Source: Bacteroidota bacterium
GTDB lineage: Bacteria > Bacteroidota > Bacteroidia > 2-12-FULL-35-15
Length of the DNA stretch: 64,000 bases
Reading direction: 5' to 3'
NCBI GenBank assembly: GCA_029237775.1
Contig: JAQZBR010000009.1
Coordinates: forward strand, 71,708 to 135,707
The notes under the pieces are model-generated. The model did no database searches. It saw only the letters and a program-made list of their open reading frames with translations, and had not been told where the DNA came from. The translations under genes were made by a program, and so were the position numbers. Of the stretch, positions 1 to 10,115 are shown piece by piece. Within the stretch, counting starts at the first letter, position 1. Every line of letters begins with the position of its first letter.

Positions 1-2
1 AC

Positions 3-779
3 ATGGAAAAGGCGGTGGACGAGATAAAAGAGTCGCAAACGCCATCTTTTGATGGGAAGAATCATAAGCAGGAAGCAATGAGTCGTCAGCAGTTTGCGAT
101 GACTTCCATTAATAATCTTGCATTAATGCTAAATGAGGCGTTGACGCAAATGCAGGCTGAAGCAAAAAAGAAAAGCGGGAAACCGGGAAGTGGCAGTTGC
201 AGCAAACCGGGAGGAACCGGATCAAAGCCCTCAGCAGCGAATATGCGACAAATGCAGGAAGCTCTTAATAAGCAGATCCAAAAGCTGAAAGAAGGGATGG
301 AAAAGAATGGGAATAAGCCAGGAAACAAGCAAGGTGGATCTCAGGGAATGGGCGGAATGAGTCAGGAACTGGCAAAGCTCGCGGCACAACAGGAGGCTAT
401 CAGGAAAGAATTAAGCAAAATGTCGGATCAGCTCAATAAAGATGGAAAAGGAGGCGGAAATCTGGGAAAACTGGCTGAAAAGATGGAAGAGACTGAAACA
501 GACCTCGTGAATAAGATGCTTAGCAACGAAACAATGAAACGCCAGCAGGAAATTTTAACACGTTTACTGGAATCGGAGAAAGCCGAGAAGGAACGCGAGA
601 TGGACGAGAAAAGACAATCAAATGAGGCAAAAAATGAGATTTATAGTAACCCTAATGAATTTTTAGAGTATAACAGACTGAAACAGAAAGAAACGGAGCT
701 ACTCAAAACTGTTCCTCCTTCTTTAAACCCGTTTTACAAAACGAAAGTCAATCAATATTTTAACAATTTCGAGGACTAA
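3..779 (+). CDS. C-terminal part of a DUF4175-like protein (5' end outside window)
   Basis: The visible 258 residues are almost entirely charged helix: Gln/Lys/Glu-rich segments broken by Gly-Lys-Asn linkers (about residues 55-75 and 100-120), then a helical stretch with METETDLVNK and a closing PPSLNPFYKTKVNQYF motif. I associate this ending with the large (about 1100 residue) Bacteroidota DUF4175 family, whose N-terminus is membrane-embedded. The ATG at position 3 is probably an internal methionine, because the frame is open to the window edge. The next gene starts 7 bases after the stop, which suggests one operon. The molecular role is unknown. The family assignment rests on recalled motif wording, not a search. 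Confidence 0.6.
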   Translation: MEKAVDEIKESQTPSFDGKNHKQEAMSRQQFAMTSINNLALMLNEALTQMQAEAKKKSGKPGSGSCSKPGGTGSKPSAANMRQMQEALNKQIQKLKEGMEKNGNKPGNKQGGSQGMGGMSQELAKLAAQQEAIRKELSKMSDQLNKDGKGGGNLGKLAEKMEETETDLVNKMLSNETMKRQQEILTRLLESEKAEKEREMDEKRQSNEAKNEIYSNPNEFLEYNRLKQKETELLKTVPPSLNPFYKTKVNQYFNNFED

Positions 780-786
780 AAAACTT

Positions 787-1200
787 ATGGTACTTGCAGA
801 AAATCAAAAAATCCGGATCACGTCAAAAGCTGAAAATATCATTTTGGTTGAACGCATGATCGAGGATGTTTGCGATCTTTTTAACATCAGCGAGGATTAT
901 TACGGCAACATTCTTGTTTCTTTAACAGAAGCTGTAAATAACGCTATATATCACGGCAATAAGGCCAATCCAACCAAGAGTATTGACATCTCATTCAAAT
1001 CGCATCCTGACAGGGTTTCTTTCAGTGTAAAAGATGAAGGCCCGGGTTTTAACTTCAATGCTTTACCCGATCCAACGAACCCGGAGAACATTGAAAAACC
1101 AAATGGCCGCGGTGTATTTTTAATGCGCAACCTGGCCGACAATGTTACCTTCGAAGATAATGGCAGCAAAGTCATATTGGATTTCAGAGTAATGGATTAA
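787..1200 (+). CDS. RsbW-like anti-sigma factor / ATP-binding serine kinase
   Basis: A 137-residue single-domain GHKL ATPase. The N-box (EAVNNAIYHGN, residues 48-58), G1 box (DEGPGF, 83-88) and G2 box (GRGVFLM, 107-113) are all present, so ATP binding is expected. Proteins of this HATPase_c_2 group bind a sigma factor or phosphorylate a STAS-domain antagonist in partner-switching circuits, in the cytoplasm. No STAS gene or cognate sigma factor adjoins it. It follows the DUF4175-like gene by 7 bases, and a strong terminator lies directly downstream, so it ends that operon. A SpoIIE-type phosphatase is encoded about 45 kb away, but a link is only conjecture. Confidence 0.88.
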   Translation: MVLAENQKIRITSKAENIILVERMIEDVCDLFNISEDYYGNILVSLTEAVNNAIYHGNKANPTKSIDISFKSHPDRVSFSVKDEGPGFNFNALPDPTNPENIEKPNGRGVFLMRNLADNVTFEDNGSKVILDFRVMD

Positions 1201-1220
1201 GTTCAGGATCATTTATCAAA

Positions 1221-1253
1221 AAAAAGACCTTCCCAGACAGGAAGGTTTTTTTT
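1221..1253 (+). terminator. Rho-independent terminator after RsbW-like gene
   Basis: Stem accttcc/ggaaggt with a six-base loop (cagaca) is followed by eight T residues, 26 bases past the stop codon. It closes the DUF4175/RsbW operon. Confidence 0.85.
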
Positions 1254-1296
1254 ATTGTTTTAAATTTATTGCTGCTTTCTAAAATTCAAATCTGTT

Positions 1297-2190
1297 ATGA
1301 GATATAAACTTAAAATATTTGCAAGCATTTTCTTCTTTGCATCAGCTGTAGAATTAATCGCTCAATCTAAATCTGAAATTCAAAAACTTACTGCCGAGGA
1401 ATCCTTCCCCAAAGACAATTATCTTGATACAGTAAAAAAGAAAAGAGCACTAGTCGTTACTGCCCATGATGATGACGATGCTTCTATGGCGGGAACCCTT
1501 GCAAAACTAAATGAACAGGGCTGGGAGATAAAACAGATCTGTTTTACAAGCGGGGATGCTAAAAGAGATCAGGCTCTTATGAAAGCAAGCAAATTCATCG
1601 TGGATGATATTGAAATTATAAATATTCAGCCTGAAAAAAGAAGAGTTAAAATTGACAAAGGTCAGGAACCCTATTATCCTATTCCAAAAGAATCTTTTTC
1701 TGAATCCTTTGACCAGCAGCTGATCTTACCCTTGATAGTCAAAGAGATCAATGAATATGATCCTACAGTTATTTTTTCACTTGATAATATCATCGGAGGG
1801 TACGGCCATCCGGAGCATCTTCTGGTAAGTCAAATGCTGGTAGATTCATTTGCAGCGGGAAAAATTCATCCACAAAGGATCTATCAGAGTGTGTACCCAA
1901 ATAGTATGGAAAAGAAGATCCTTCAAGAAAGGTTAACTGCATTACTAAAAAAATGGGGCTTCCCAAGTTCGTATATGATCGCGCGGGAATTATACAAAGT
2001 TGACGGAATGCCTGAGCCGGATGTGGAAATAAACATTGAGCAATTTTCCAAACAGAAAATGAGCTTCCTGAGGACTTTTGAAGAAAGAGAGCGTAAAACG
2101 ATTGCTTTCTTTGTTCCCTATTTCGAAGACTTTGATCACAAAGAATATTTTAGTGTTTTTAACAGAGAGTTCTTCAGGATAATTAAATAA
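1297..2190 (+). CDS. Secreted PIG-L family deacetylase (LmbE-like)
   Basis: A 297-residue protein with a signal peptide (residues 1-23, ending ELIAQ). The metal-binding signature is AHDDDD (56-61), a variant of the usual AHPDDE, followed by SMAGTLAKL. The second metal motif GHPEH is at 170-174. PIG-L enzymes are zinc-dependent N-acetylglucosamine amidohydrolases acting on glycolipids, sugars or antibiotics. The signal peptide places this one in the periplasm or outside the cell. It is a single gene behind a terminator, and the substrate cannot be told from context. Replacement of the motif's Pro and final Glu by Asp is unusual and may alter activity. Confidence 0.8.
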   Translation: MRYKLKIFASIFFFASAVELIAQSKSEIQKLTAEESFPKDNYLDTVKKKRALVVTAHDDDDASMAGTLAKLNEQGWEIKQICFTSGDAKRDQALMKASKFIVDDIEIINIQPEKRRVKIDKGQEPYYPIPKESFSESFDQQLILPLIVKEINEYDPTVIFSLDNIIGGYGHPEHLLVSQMLVDSFAAGKIHPQRIYQSVYPNSMEKKILQERLTALLKKWGFPSSYMIARELYKVDGMPEPDVEINIEQFSKQKMSFLRTFEERERKTIAFFVPYFEDFDHKEYFSVFNREFFRIIK

Positions 2191-2329
2191 CATAGAAAAA
2201 ATTGAGGTGAAATCTCTGATAAAGAACCATTCTTGGTTGAATCACAGTAATGAATATCTTACACTGCACTATCAGTAAGATTTTTGAATTTCTGTCGTCA
2301 AAAAACCAACCTAATACCTTGAAATACAT

Positions 2330-2337
2330 TAAGTTTG
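2330..2337 (+). promoter_or_regulatory. Candidate -7 element for the adhesin operon
   Basis: TAAGTTTG matches the Bacteroidota TAnnTTTG -7 consensus and lies 65 bases upstream of the preferred adhesin start. No good TTG -33 element is seen 20 bases upstream, so this is a weak call. Confidence 0.35.
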
Positions 2338-2402
2338 ATATTCGATTGTTCGCTTAAGAAAGATTACGATCCTACCCTTTGCGAGCTCTCTTAAAAAATA
2401 TC

Positions 2403-5400
2403 ATGCTTAGAAGTTACTTTGCGTTTTCTGTATTTTTACTTTTTTCATCCTCCATTTTCGGGCAGGCTTGTAACGTCAATGTTACTGCATCAACAATTAA
2501 TATTTGCCCGGGCGGCAGCGTAACGCTAACTGCAAGTGGTGCAACAACTTACAACTGGTCTCCGGGCAATGTCACCGCAAACAGCATTACAGTCTCCCCT
2601 TTAACCACTACGACATATACTGTTGACGGTAACTGCTCAGGCTCCAATTCCGATGATACTATCACGATTTTTGTAAGGCCTTTACCTATAGCAGCATTTG
2701 CAACACCAGCCTCCATTTGTGCGGGATTACCCGTTGCATTTACCAGCAGCTCTTCCGGAACGGGACTTACGTATTCATGGAATTTCGGTGATCCTGCTTC
2801 AGGCTCTTCGAACATTTCAACATCAGCAAACCCTTCGCATACTTTTTCTTCAGCAGTAGGAGGTACTTCTCAAAGCTTCAATGTTACTCTGACTGTGACC
2901 AGTAATTTTGGTTGCACTCATTCTGTTACCAACAGTGTTACTGTAAAGCAACGCCCCGATGCGAGCATTGCAGATTACTTAAGTGCCAGTCAGTTCACCA
3001 ACTGCGGAAGCGGCAACTTCGATCTTGAAGTCACCAACACTTCCACCACAGACGCTACAAACAGCAATTATACCATTTCATGGGGAGATGGCTCACCTAA
3101 TTTTGTATCATCATCATGGATGCAAAATGATGTAGCCACACATACTTACGCCTCCCTGGGCTTTTTCAACCTTGTCCTTACCGTAACCGGAACCAACGGC
3201 TGCAGCTCTACCTCCACGTATTCAGTGTACAATGGCTCAAATCCGGCTGTAGGTTTGGGCAATCCCGGTGGTACTGTTAATCTTTGTCTTCCAACTTCGC
3301 TCACTTTTCCTATCACTGGTACGGCAGGTAATGCTCCCGGAACCACTTATCTTATCACCACTAACACAGGAGCGCCTTCTGTTACCTACACCCATCCGCC
3401 ACCTGCGAGTTATACACACACCTTTACAACATCTTCATGTGGAGCAACAGGTGGGAATACTGCGAATTCCTTCTATGTACGGATCAAGGCAATTAACCCC
3501 TGCGGGTTTTCCGAATCCACTATTGAACCGATAACTACAAGTGTAAAACCATCTGCGGATATCTCCATTTCACCGGATACTGTTGGATGTGTAAATACTC
3601 CATTCGTATTCACCAATACATCCATTGTAGGGATTTCAGTTGATAACACAGGAACATGCGATTCAAGAAATAAACCTCAATGGCTTATCTCTCCTGCCAC
3701 AGGTTGGGGTCCGCCCTCCGGAGTCAATAACATGCTTGGCTCTTCTTCAAACCAACTTGGAAGAAATCCGCCTGCACTTGCAAATCCGGCCAGTTATGGC
3801 TCTAACACACTTTCTGTTCCTTTTTCAATCGCAGGTACCTACACCATTTCAATGATCGTTGGAAACACTTGTGGAAATGATACACTATCCAGAACCGTGT
3901 GTGTTGAAGTGCCACCTGTTCCTTCATTTACAATTAATCCCGCTGCAGGGTGCTCGCCTCTGGTTGTTAATGTGACCAACAATTCAACTCTGACCAACCA
4001 ATGTCGTCCCGCGCAACGCCTGTGGACAGTCACAAAAACAAGCTCTACTTGTCCGGCCGATTCAACCAACGACTTCGTTTTCATTTCCGGTACCAACAAC
4101 ACATCATTGAACCCTGTATTTCGCTTTAACAATCAAGGTAATTACACGATCACACTTGCTCTTACGAATAAGTGCGGAACATTTACTTACACACAAACCG
4201 TAACAGTAAAACGAAAGCCTGTTGTTACAATAAATCCGGTTGCAGGCAACTGCGGGACTGTAACGGTTTCTCCTGTCGCAAACGCAACCAACTGTGCAGA
4301 TAATCCACTGACGTACTTATGGACTTTCGGAGGAGGAACACCGGCTACATCAACACTTGCCAATCCGGGAAGTGTTAGCTTCAGCTCTGTTGGAACGCAC
4401 ACCATTTCTCTCGCTGTGACCAACGAATGCGGAACAACGTCTGCTGTAACTTCATTCAATATCACACAACCTCCGATTGCAAATGCTGGATCTGATGCCG
4501 CAATCTGTACGGGACAGTCGACAACCTTGTCGGGCTCGGCCACTCTTGGAACACCCGGATATACTTATAGCTGGAGTTCCGCAGCCGGATTTGTTTCTTC
4601 GTTACAGAATCCGATGGTTACACCATCATCTACAACCACCTATACATTGACTGTGACTGATGCTACAGGATGCAGCAGCACGGATGTCGTGGTGATCACA
4701 GTAAATCCACTTCCTGTTATAACTGTTAACTCTCCTACAATTTGCGCAGGACAAACAATTGCGTTAAATGCAAGTGGCGCTACAACATATTTATGGAGCA
4801 CCGGAGCTTCCGGTTCCGGGATCAGCGTTAATCCTGGGACAACAACCAGCTATACTGTGACAGGAACTCTTGCTTCAACAGGATGCTCACAAAGCGCTGT
4901 TGCATCGGTTACAGTAAATCCATTGCCTATTGTTAATGCCGGTAGCAACTTAACGTTATGCAATCAGCCAATTGCCCACACGCTTTCAGGTTATAGCCCC
5001 GCAGGCGGAACCTGGTCAGGATCGGGTGTTACAGCCGGAGGTGTTTTTACTCCATCAGCAGTCGGAGCTTTTCCTCTCACCTATTCATATACTGATGCGT
5101 CAACCGGCTGCAGCAATACTTCAGGAATAACTGTAACCGTTCTCGCACCGGCAATAGCAAATGCAGGAACAGGAAACACGTATTGCATGAATCCGGGTGT
5201 TATCACACTTACAGGATTCAGCCCTGCTGGCGGCACATGGTCGGGCACAGGGGTTTCGGGAAATACGTTCAACCCCTCAACAGCCGGAGCCGGATCTTTT
5301 ATTCTAACATACACTGTTGGTGCAGGAACCTGCATGAATTCTGATACTATTCATGTTACTGTAACTCCTTTACCAAATGTTACGGTGAACTCGGCAACGA

Positions 5401-8400
5401 TCTGCGCAGGTGATTCAATAACACTAACGGCTACAGGAGCGACATCATTCTTATGGAACACCGGGGCTTCCTCAGCTACAATTACAATTTCTCCATCAGC
5501 TACAACAAGCTATACCGTTACCGGAAGCTCAGCTGCGAATGGCTGTTCGCAATCAGCTGCATCAACAATTACAGTTAACCCTTTACCGGTAGTTACTGCA
5601 GGAGCTGACCTGACTTTATGTAATCAACCGATTCCTTATACGTTAACAGGTTACAGTCCACCAGGTGGAACCTGGTCAGGGCCGGGCGTTACAGCGGCAG
5701 GAGTTTTCACTCCTTCTACAGCAGGCGCTTTCACTTTAACATACGGCTTCACAAACGCTTCGACAGGTTGCTTTAACAGCGATAGTTTAATTGTTACCGT
5801 TGTCGCTCCGGCCATAGCAAATGCAGGTACAGGAAATACTTATTGTCTCAATGCGGGCACTATTACGCTTTCGGGATATTCTCCGGCAACAGGTACATGG
5901 TCGGGAACAGGCGTCAGCGGAAATACATTCAATCCTGCAGTTGCGGGTGTGGGATCTTTCGTCCTTACTTATTCAGTGGGTGCCGGAACCTGCCTCACAA
6001 CGGACACAATACACGTTACTGTTAAAGCTTTACCGAATGTTTCCGTGAATTCGGCAACGATCTGCGCTGGACAGGTCGGCATATTGAGTGCAAACGGAGC
6101 TGATAGTTATGTGTGGAATACAGGATCGAACATTAATCCAAATTTTGTCTCTCCCGCGACAACAACAAGCTACACAGTTACAGGAACTTCTACACTTACA
6201 AACTGTTCAGCAACAGCAACTGCGACCGTAAATGTTAACACACTACCTGTCGTATCTGCAGGAAGCGATGTGGTTTTGTGTAACCAACCGATACCATACA
6301 CGCTCACAGGTTATTCACCTGCGGGCGGAACATGGTCAGGAACCGGTGTTACAGCAGGTGGTGTATTCACTCCATCTGCGACAGGATCGTTTACACTGAC
6401 CTATACTTTTACAAATGCATCTACGGGCTGCAGTGATTCCGACAGTATGGTTGCCATTATTGTAGCGCCTTCTATTGCTAATGCAGGAACAGGAAATGCG
6501 TATTGCCTTAATACAGGTATTGTCACTCTTAGCGGGTATTCACCGGCTGGCGGTGCATGGTCAGGGCCCGGAATTTCAGGAAACACTTTCAATCCGTCTA
6601 CAGCGGGTGTCGGCAACTTCGTATTAAGTTATTCCTATGGAGGTGGTACATGTTTAACTACAGACACCATACATGTTACTGTAAATCCACTGCCCACAGT
6701 TACTGTAAATTCCGTAACAGTATGCGCAGGGCAGTCAGCAACGCTCACGGCTAATGGTGCCACCACATATTTATGGAGCAATGGATCCGCCACAAATCCG
6801 CTGATCGTTAGTCCGGCAGCAACAACCACCTATACAGTAACGGGAACATTGTCATCAACAGGGTGCACAAGTACTGCAACATCAACTGTAACAGTAGATC
6901 CCTTACCTGTGGTATCCGCAGGCAACAATATAACCTTGTGCGATCAACCCATCAGCCATACTTTAAGCGGGTATTCACCTGCAGGAGGCACATGGAGCGG
7001 CCCCGGAGTGACTGCAGGAGGAATTTTTAATCCTTCAGGCACGGGAGCATTTACATTGGCGTACACGTTTATCAATCAGGCGAGCGGATGCAGTAATTCA
7101 GATACTATGTCTGTCTTTGTGATAACACCTGTTATCGCAAATGCAGGCAGCGATGAAGCTGTTTGTCTGAACAGCGGCCTGCTTACATTATCAGGATTTA
7201 CTCCTGCAGCAGGTATCTGGAGCGGAACAGGAGTTACTGCAGCAGGAGTGTTCGATCCTTTAGTTGCAGGAGTCGGGACACATGTACTAACTATCACTTA
7301 CGGAGCAGGAACGTGTTTCACGCAGGATTCGAAGATTGTTACCGTGAAGCCACTTCCTGTTGTAAACCCAGGGCCGGCAATGGTTGTATGTACATCAACA
7401 CCTGCCTTTAATTTAACAGGTTTCAGTCCTGCAGGTGGAACGTGGTCAGGGACAGGGATAACAAATTCAACAGCCGGAACTTTTGACCCGGGAAATGCGG
7501 GGGCAGGAAACTTCACACTTACTTATTCTTATACTGATCCCATTACGAATTGCACAGACAGCAGCAACAGAACAATCACTGTCGGAGCATTACCTGTTGT
7601 GGCATTCAACCATGTACCTATCGGATGCGTAAACACCCCAATAGCATTCGCAAATACAAGCACAGGTGCTGCGAACTATTCGTGGGACTTTGGTGATGGC
7701 TCGTTTTCTACAGTTGCAGCTCCATCACATGTTTACACTTCAGCAGGGATATATCAGGTTAAACTCATAGCGACTTCCGGTTTAGGATGCTCAGACTCTC
7801 TTTCAGATTCTATACAAATAATTACTGCACCTGTTTCCGATTTCAGTCTTTCCCCAATAGTTGGCTGTGCACCGTTGAATGTTTCTTTTACGAACAATAG
7901 CACCGGACTTTACATGACTTCCAGCTGGAACCTGGGCAATGGAACAACATCAAGCCTCGTTAATGCTCCTGCACAAATTTACAATCAGGGAATATATGAT
8001 ACTACCTATTACATTACACTAAGCAATACTAATCTCTGCGGAACGCATATTCACACAGATTCAGTGCTTGTAAAACCAATACCGGTAGTTGGTTTCGGCA
8101 CAAATGTAATTTCTGGATGCTCACCTTTACTGATCACATTTAACATTACATCAACAGGAAATGCTTCATCTTATAGCTGGGATTTTGGAGACGGATCGGC
8201 AAGCTCATCTTTAGTGAATCCTTCTTCACACGTATTTTATACGGGAACAGCCGATACTACTTATTACATTACACTCACGGGAAGCAATATCTGCGGCAGC
8301 GATACGATCACAAAACCAATTCTTGTTCACCCAAACACCGTAACTTCATTTTTCACTACTGCGCCTATCTCAGGCTGCGGGCCTTTGTCAGTTACGTTTA

Positions 8401-10115
8401 CAAATTTCTCCACCGGAGGAAGTATCTATGAATGGGATTTCGGTGATGGAAATATTTCAACTAATCAAAATGCAACTCACGTTTATACTGCACCTGGTGT
8501 TTATACATGTCATTTGTATGTAAACAACGGTTGTAGTTTCGATACCAGCTCTGTTGTTATAACGGTGAACCCCGGCCCCTCACTTTCATACACCACTGAT
8601 GTAAATCTTACCTGCGTGAATCAACTTATACAGTTCACGAACACATCCACAGGCTCAGCGGTATTTAACTGGAGCTTCGGAGACGGCACCACATCATCGC
8701 TTACAAATCCTTCTCACTCATTTGCATCACAGGGCGTGTACACGGTTACACTTTCAGGAGCTTCCACCACATTCGGATGCATCGATAGCATTAGCCAGAC
8801 TGTAACTATAAGCGCACTTCCAATACCTGCGATAAGCGCCTCAACGACCTTTGGCTGCGGGCCATTAACAGTGAGCTTTAACAACACATCATCAAATGCA
8901 AACTTTTATTCATGGAACTTTGACGAAGGCAATACTTCAGCCACCACTTCACCCACCCATGTATTCAATTCGCCTGGGACATATAACGTAGTACTTGTCG
9001 CGGAAAATTTACAAGGATGTATAGATTCGGTTTCAGTCGCTATAAACGTTTACCCTGATCCTATCGCAGACTTTGCTTTATCTTCCCCCTTTTCGTGTAC
9101 GCTCCCTGCAATTGCTAATGTTAGCAACAACTCCAGCGGAGCTTCCAGCTATGTCTGGAATCTGGGAGATGGGCAAACTTCTAACCTGAACGCTCCAACT
9201 ATAACCTATAATGCTTATAACACTTATCAGATCCTGCTTACAGCAATCAATACCTATGGTTGCATTGATACGGCTTCGGCCTTATTTCATGCAATGCCTA
9301 CGCCCGTAATTGCAGTAAGTCCTGATGTTTCAAGTGGATGTGAACCTTTGACTGTAACGTTTACAAACAACACAACCGATGCTACAACTTATCTGTGGCA
9401 GTCCGGTACCGGAGACACGTCTTCTGTAGCGAATCCCGCATTCACATATCTTAATTCGGGATCTTACAATGTCACGCTAACTGCTAGCAATGCTTTTTGC
9501 AGCAACACTTATAACAACTCACCGATAATAGTTAAACCTACACCAACTGCAAACTTCGATTACGAGCAGGTTTACATCGGTGACATTCCTAATGGCACTA
9601 TATCATTTAACAATCTTTCAGTTGATGCAAATTCATATTTATGGGATTTCGGTGATGAGCTAAACTCAGAAGAAACAGAACCCACACATCAGTTTCCGGG
9701 GATAGGTGCATACAGCACCCTGCTTACTGCAAGCAACAGCTATCAATGCAGTGACACTGCTATGATCACTGTAATCCCGGATTATTTCTCAGGACTGTTT
9801 GTTCCGAATGCGCTTATGCCAAACAATCCTGCGGGTGGAGAGTCAATGCTCTTTCTGCCGAAAGGAAAATCACTCAGAACTTACCGACTGCAGATCTTCG
9901 ATACCTGGGGCATTCAACTTTTCGAATCCACATTGCTTGATGCGAATGGAAGTCCTGCGGAAGGATGGAACGGTACTTCGAAAGGTGTTGAATGTCCGCA
10001 AGACGTATACGTGTGGAAGATCGATGCAGTCTTCAGTGACGGAACAATATGGCCCGGTAAGAAATATCCTAATGGCAAAACAGATAAAACAGGAACGGTA
10101 ACGTTGATAAGATAA
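2403..10115 (+). CDS. Giant repetitive PKD/Ig-like adhesin, T9SS type-B cargo
   Basis: The ORF track starts at a TTG (2379). The ATG at 2403 is preferred because it gives a compact signal peptide (MLRSYFAF... ending IFGQ) and a 2570-residue protein. After an Ig-like and several PKD-like N-terminal modules come four consecutive 220-residue units (4702-7341), each with three Cys-bearing beta modules (CAGQ..., CNQP..., NAGTGN.YC...). Nine PKD domains with YSWDFGDGS-like cores follow (about 7590-9760). The last 110 residues (FVPNALMPNN..., YRLQIFDTWG, WNGTSKG, DVYVWKIDA) are a gliding-motility/CHU_C C-terminal domain, which is the type-B T9SS sorting signal. It should be a secreted or surface-anchored adhesin or motility-type filament. 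The stop codon abuts the PorP/SprF gene. Ligand and function are not shown by the sequence. Confidence 0.93.
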   Translation: MLRSYFAFSVFLLFSSSIFGQACNVNVTASTINICPGGSVTLTASGATTYNWSPGNVTANSITVSPLTTTTYTVDGNCSGSNSDDTITIFVRPLPIAAFATPASICAGLPVAFTSSSSGTGLTYSWNFGDPASGSSNISTSANPSHTFSSAVGGTSQSFNVTLTVTSNFGCTHSVTNSVTVKQRPDASIADYLSASQFTNCGSGNFDLEVTNTSTTDATNSNYTISWGDGSPNFVSSSWMQNDVATHTYASLGFFNLVLTVTGTNGCSSTSTYSVYNGSNPAVGLGNPGGTVNLCLPTSLTFPITGTAGNAPGTTYLITTNTGAPSVTYTHPPPASYTHTFTTSSCGATGGNTANSFYVRIKAINPCGFSESTIEPITTSVKPSADISISPDTVGCVNTPFVFTNTSIVGISVDNTGTCDSRNKPQWLISPATGWGPPSGVNNMLGSSSNQLGRNPPALANPASYGSNTLSVPFSIAGTYTISMIVGNTCGNDTLSRTVCVEVPPVPSFTINPAAGCSPLVVNVTNNSTLTNQCRPAQRLWTVTKTSSTCPADSTNDFVFISGTNNTSLNPVFRFNNQGNYTITLALTNKCGTFTYTQTVTVKRKPVVTINPVAGNCGTVTVSPVANATNCADNPLTYLWTFGGGTPATSTLANPGSVSFSSVGTHTISLAVTNECGTTSAVTSFNITQPPIANAGSDAAICTGQSTTLSGSATLGTPGYTYSWSSAAGFVSSLQNPMVTPSSTTTYTLTVTDATGCSSTDVVVITVNPLPVITVNSPTICAGQTIALNASGATTYLWSTGASGSGISVNPGTTTSYTVTGTLASTGCSQSAVASVTVNPLPIVNAGSNLTLCNQPIAHTLSGYSPAGGTWSGSGVTAGGVFTPSAVGAFPLTYSYTDASTGCSNTSGITVTVLAPAIANAGTGNTYCMNPGVITLTGFSPAGGTWSGTGVSGNTFNPSTAGAGSFILTYTVGAGTCMNSDTIHVTVTPLPNVTVNSATICAGDSITLTATGATSFLWNTGASSATITISPSATTSYTVTGSSAANGCSQSAASTITVNPLPVVTAGADLTLCNQPIPYTLTGYSPPGGTWSGPGVTAAGVFTPSTAGAFTLTYGFTNASTGCFNSDSLIVTVVAPAIANAGTGNTYCLNAGTITLSGYSPATGTWSGTGVSGNTFNPAVAGVGSFVLTYSVGAGTCLTTDTIHVTVKALPNVSVNSATICAGQVGILSANGADSYVWNTGSNINPNFVSPATTTSYTVTGTSTLTNCSATATATVNVNTLPVVSAGSDVVLCNQPIPYTLTGYSPAGGTWSGTGVTAGGVFTPSATGSFTLTYTFTNASTGCSDSDSMVAIIVAPSIANAGTGNAYCLNTGIVTLSGYSPAGGAWSGPGISGNTFNPSTAGVGNFVLSYSYGGGTCLTTDTIHVTVNPLPTVTVNSVTVCAGQSATLTANGATTYLWSNGSATNPLIVSPAATTTYTVTGTLSSTGCTSTATSTVTVDPLPVVSAGNNITLCDQPISHTLSGYSPAGGTWSGPGVTAGGIFNPSGTGAFTLAYTFINQASGCSNSDTMSVFVITPVIANAGSDEAVCLNSGLLTLSGFTPAAGIWSGTGVTAAGVFDPLVAGVGTHVLTITYGAGTCFTQDSKIVTVKPLPVVNPGPAMVVCTSTPAFNLTGFSPAGGTWSGTGITNSTAGTFDPGNAGAGNFTLTYSYTDPITNCTDSSNRTITVGALPVVAFNHVPIGCVNTPIAFANTSTGAANYSWDFGDGSFSTVAAPSHVYTSAGIYQVKLIATSGLGCSDSLSDSIQIITAPVSDFSLSPIVGCAPLNVSFTNNSTGLYMTSSWNLGNGTTSSLVNAPAQIYNQGIYDTTYYITLSNTNLCGTHIHTDSVLVKPIPVVGFGTNVISGCSPLLITFNITSTGNASSYSWDFGDGSASSSLVNPSSHVFYTGTADTTYYITLTGSNICGSDTITKPILVHPNTVTSFFTTAPISGCGPLSVTFTNFSTGGSIYEWDFGDGNISTNQNATHVYTAPGVYTCHLYVNNGCSFDTSSVVITVNPGPSLSYTTDVNLTCVNQLIQFTNTSTGSAVFNWSFGDGTTSSLTNPSHSFASQGVYTVTLSGASTTFGCIDSISQTVTISALPIPAISASTTFGCGPLTVSFNNTSSNANFYSWNFDEGNTSATTSPTHVFNSPGTYNVVLVAENLQGCIDSVSVAINVYPDPIADFALSSPFSCTLPAIANVSNNSSGASSYVWNLGDGQTSNLNAPTITYNAYNTYQILLTAINTYGCIDTASALFHAMPTPVIAVSPDVSSGCEPLTVTFTNNTTDATTYLWQSGTGDTSSVANPAFTYLNSGSYNVTLTASNAFCSNTYNNSPIIVKPTPTANFDYEQVYIGDIPNGTISFNNLSVDANSYLWDFGDELNSEETEPTHQFPGIGAYSTLLTASNSYQCSDTAMITVIPDYFSGLFVPNALMPNNPAGGESMLFLPKGKSLRTYRLQIFDTWGIQLFESTLLDANGSPAEGWNGTSKGVECPQDVYVWKIDAVFSDGTIWPGKKYPNGKTDKTGTVTLIR
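4702..7341 (+). repeat. Four in-frame 660-bp tandem repeats in the adhesin
   Basis: Homologous positions (for example tgcgcagg at 4743, 5403 and 6723 with tgcgctgg at 6063; the CNQP/CDQP codons; GYSPAGGTWSG) recur every 660 bases, so each unit is 220 codons with no net indel. Units differ by many substitutions, several of them synonymous. A related partial unit (VVCTSTPAFNLTGFSPAGG) follows to about 7590. Confidence 0.9.

Noticed and set aside
2549-7516. Many ORFs of 60-118 residues on both strands inside the adhesin gene
   Set aside because: They are shadow frames produced by the repeated, stop-poor Thr/Ser/Gly-rich coding sequence; none has a signal peptide or recognisable motif, and they recur with the 660-base repeat.
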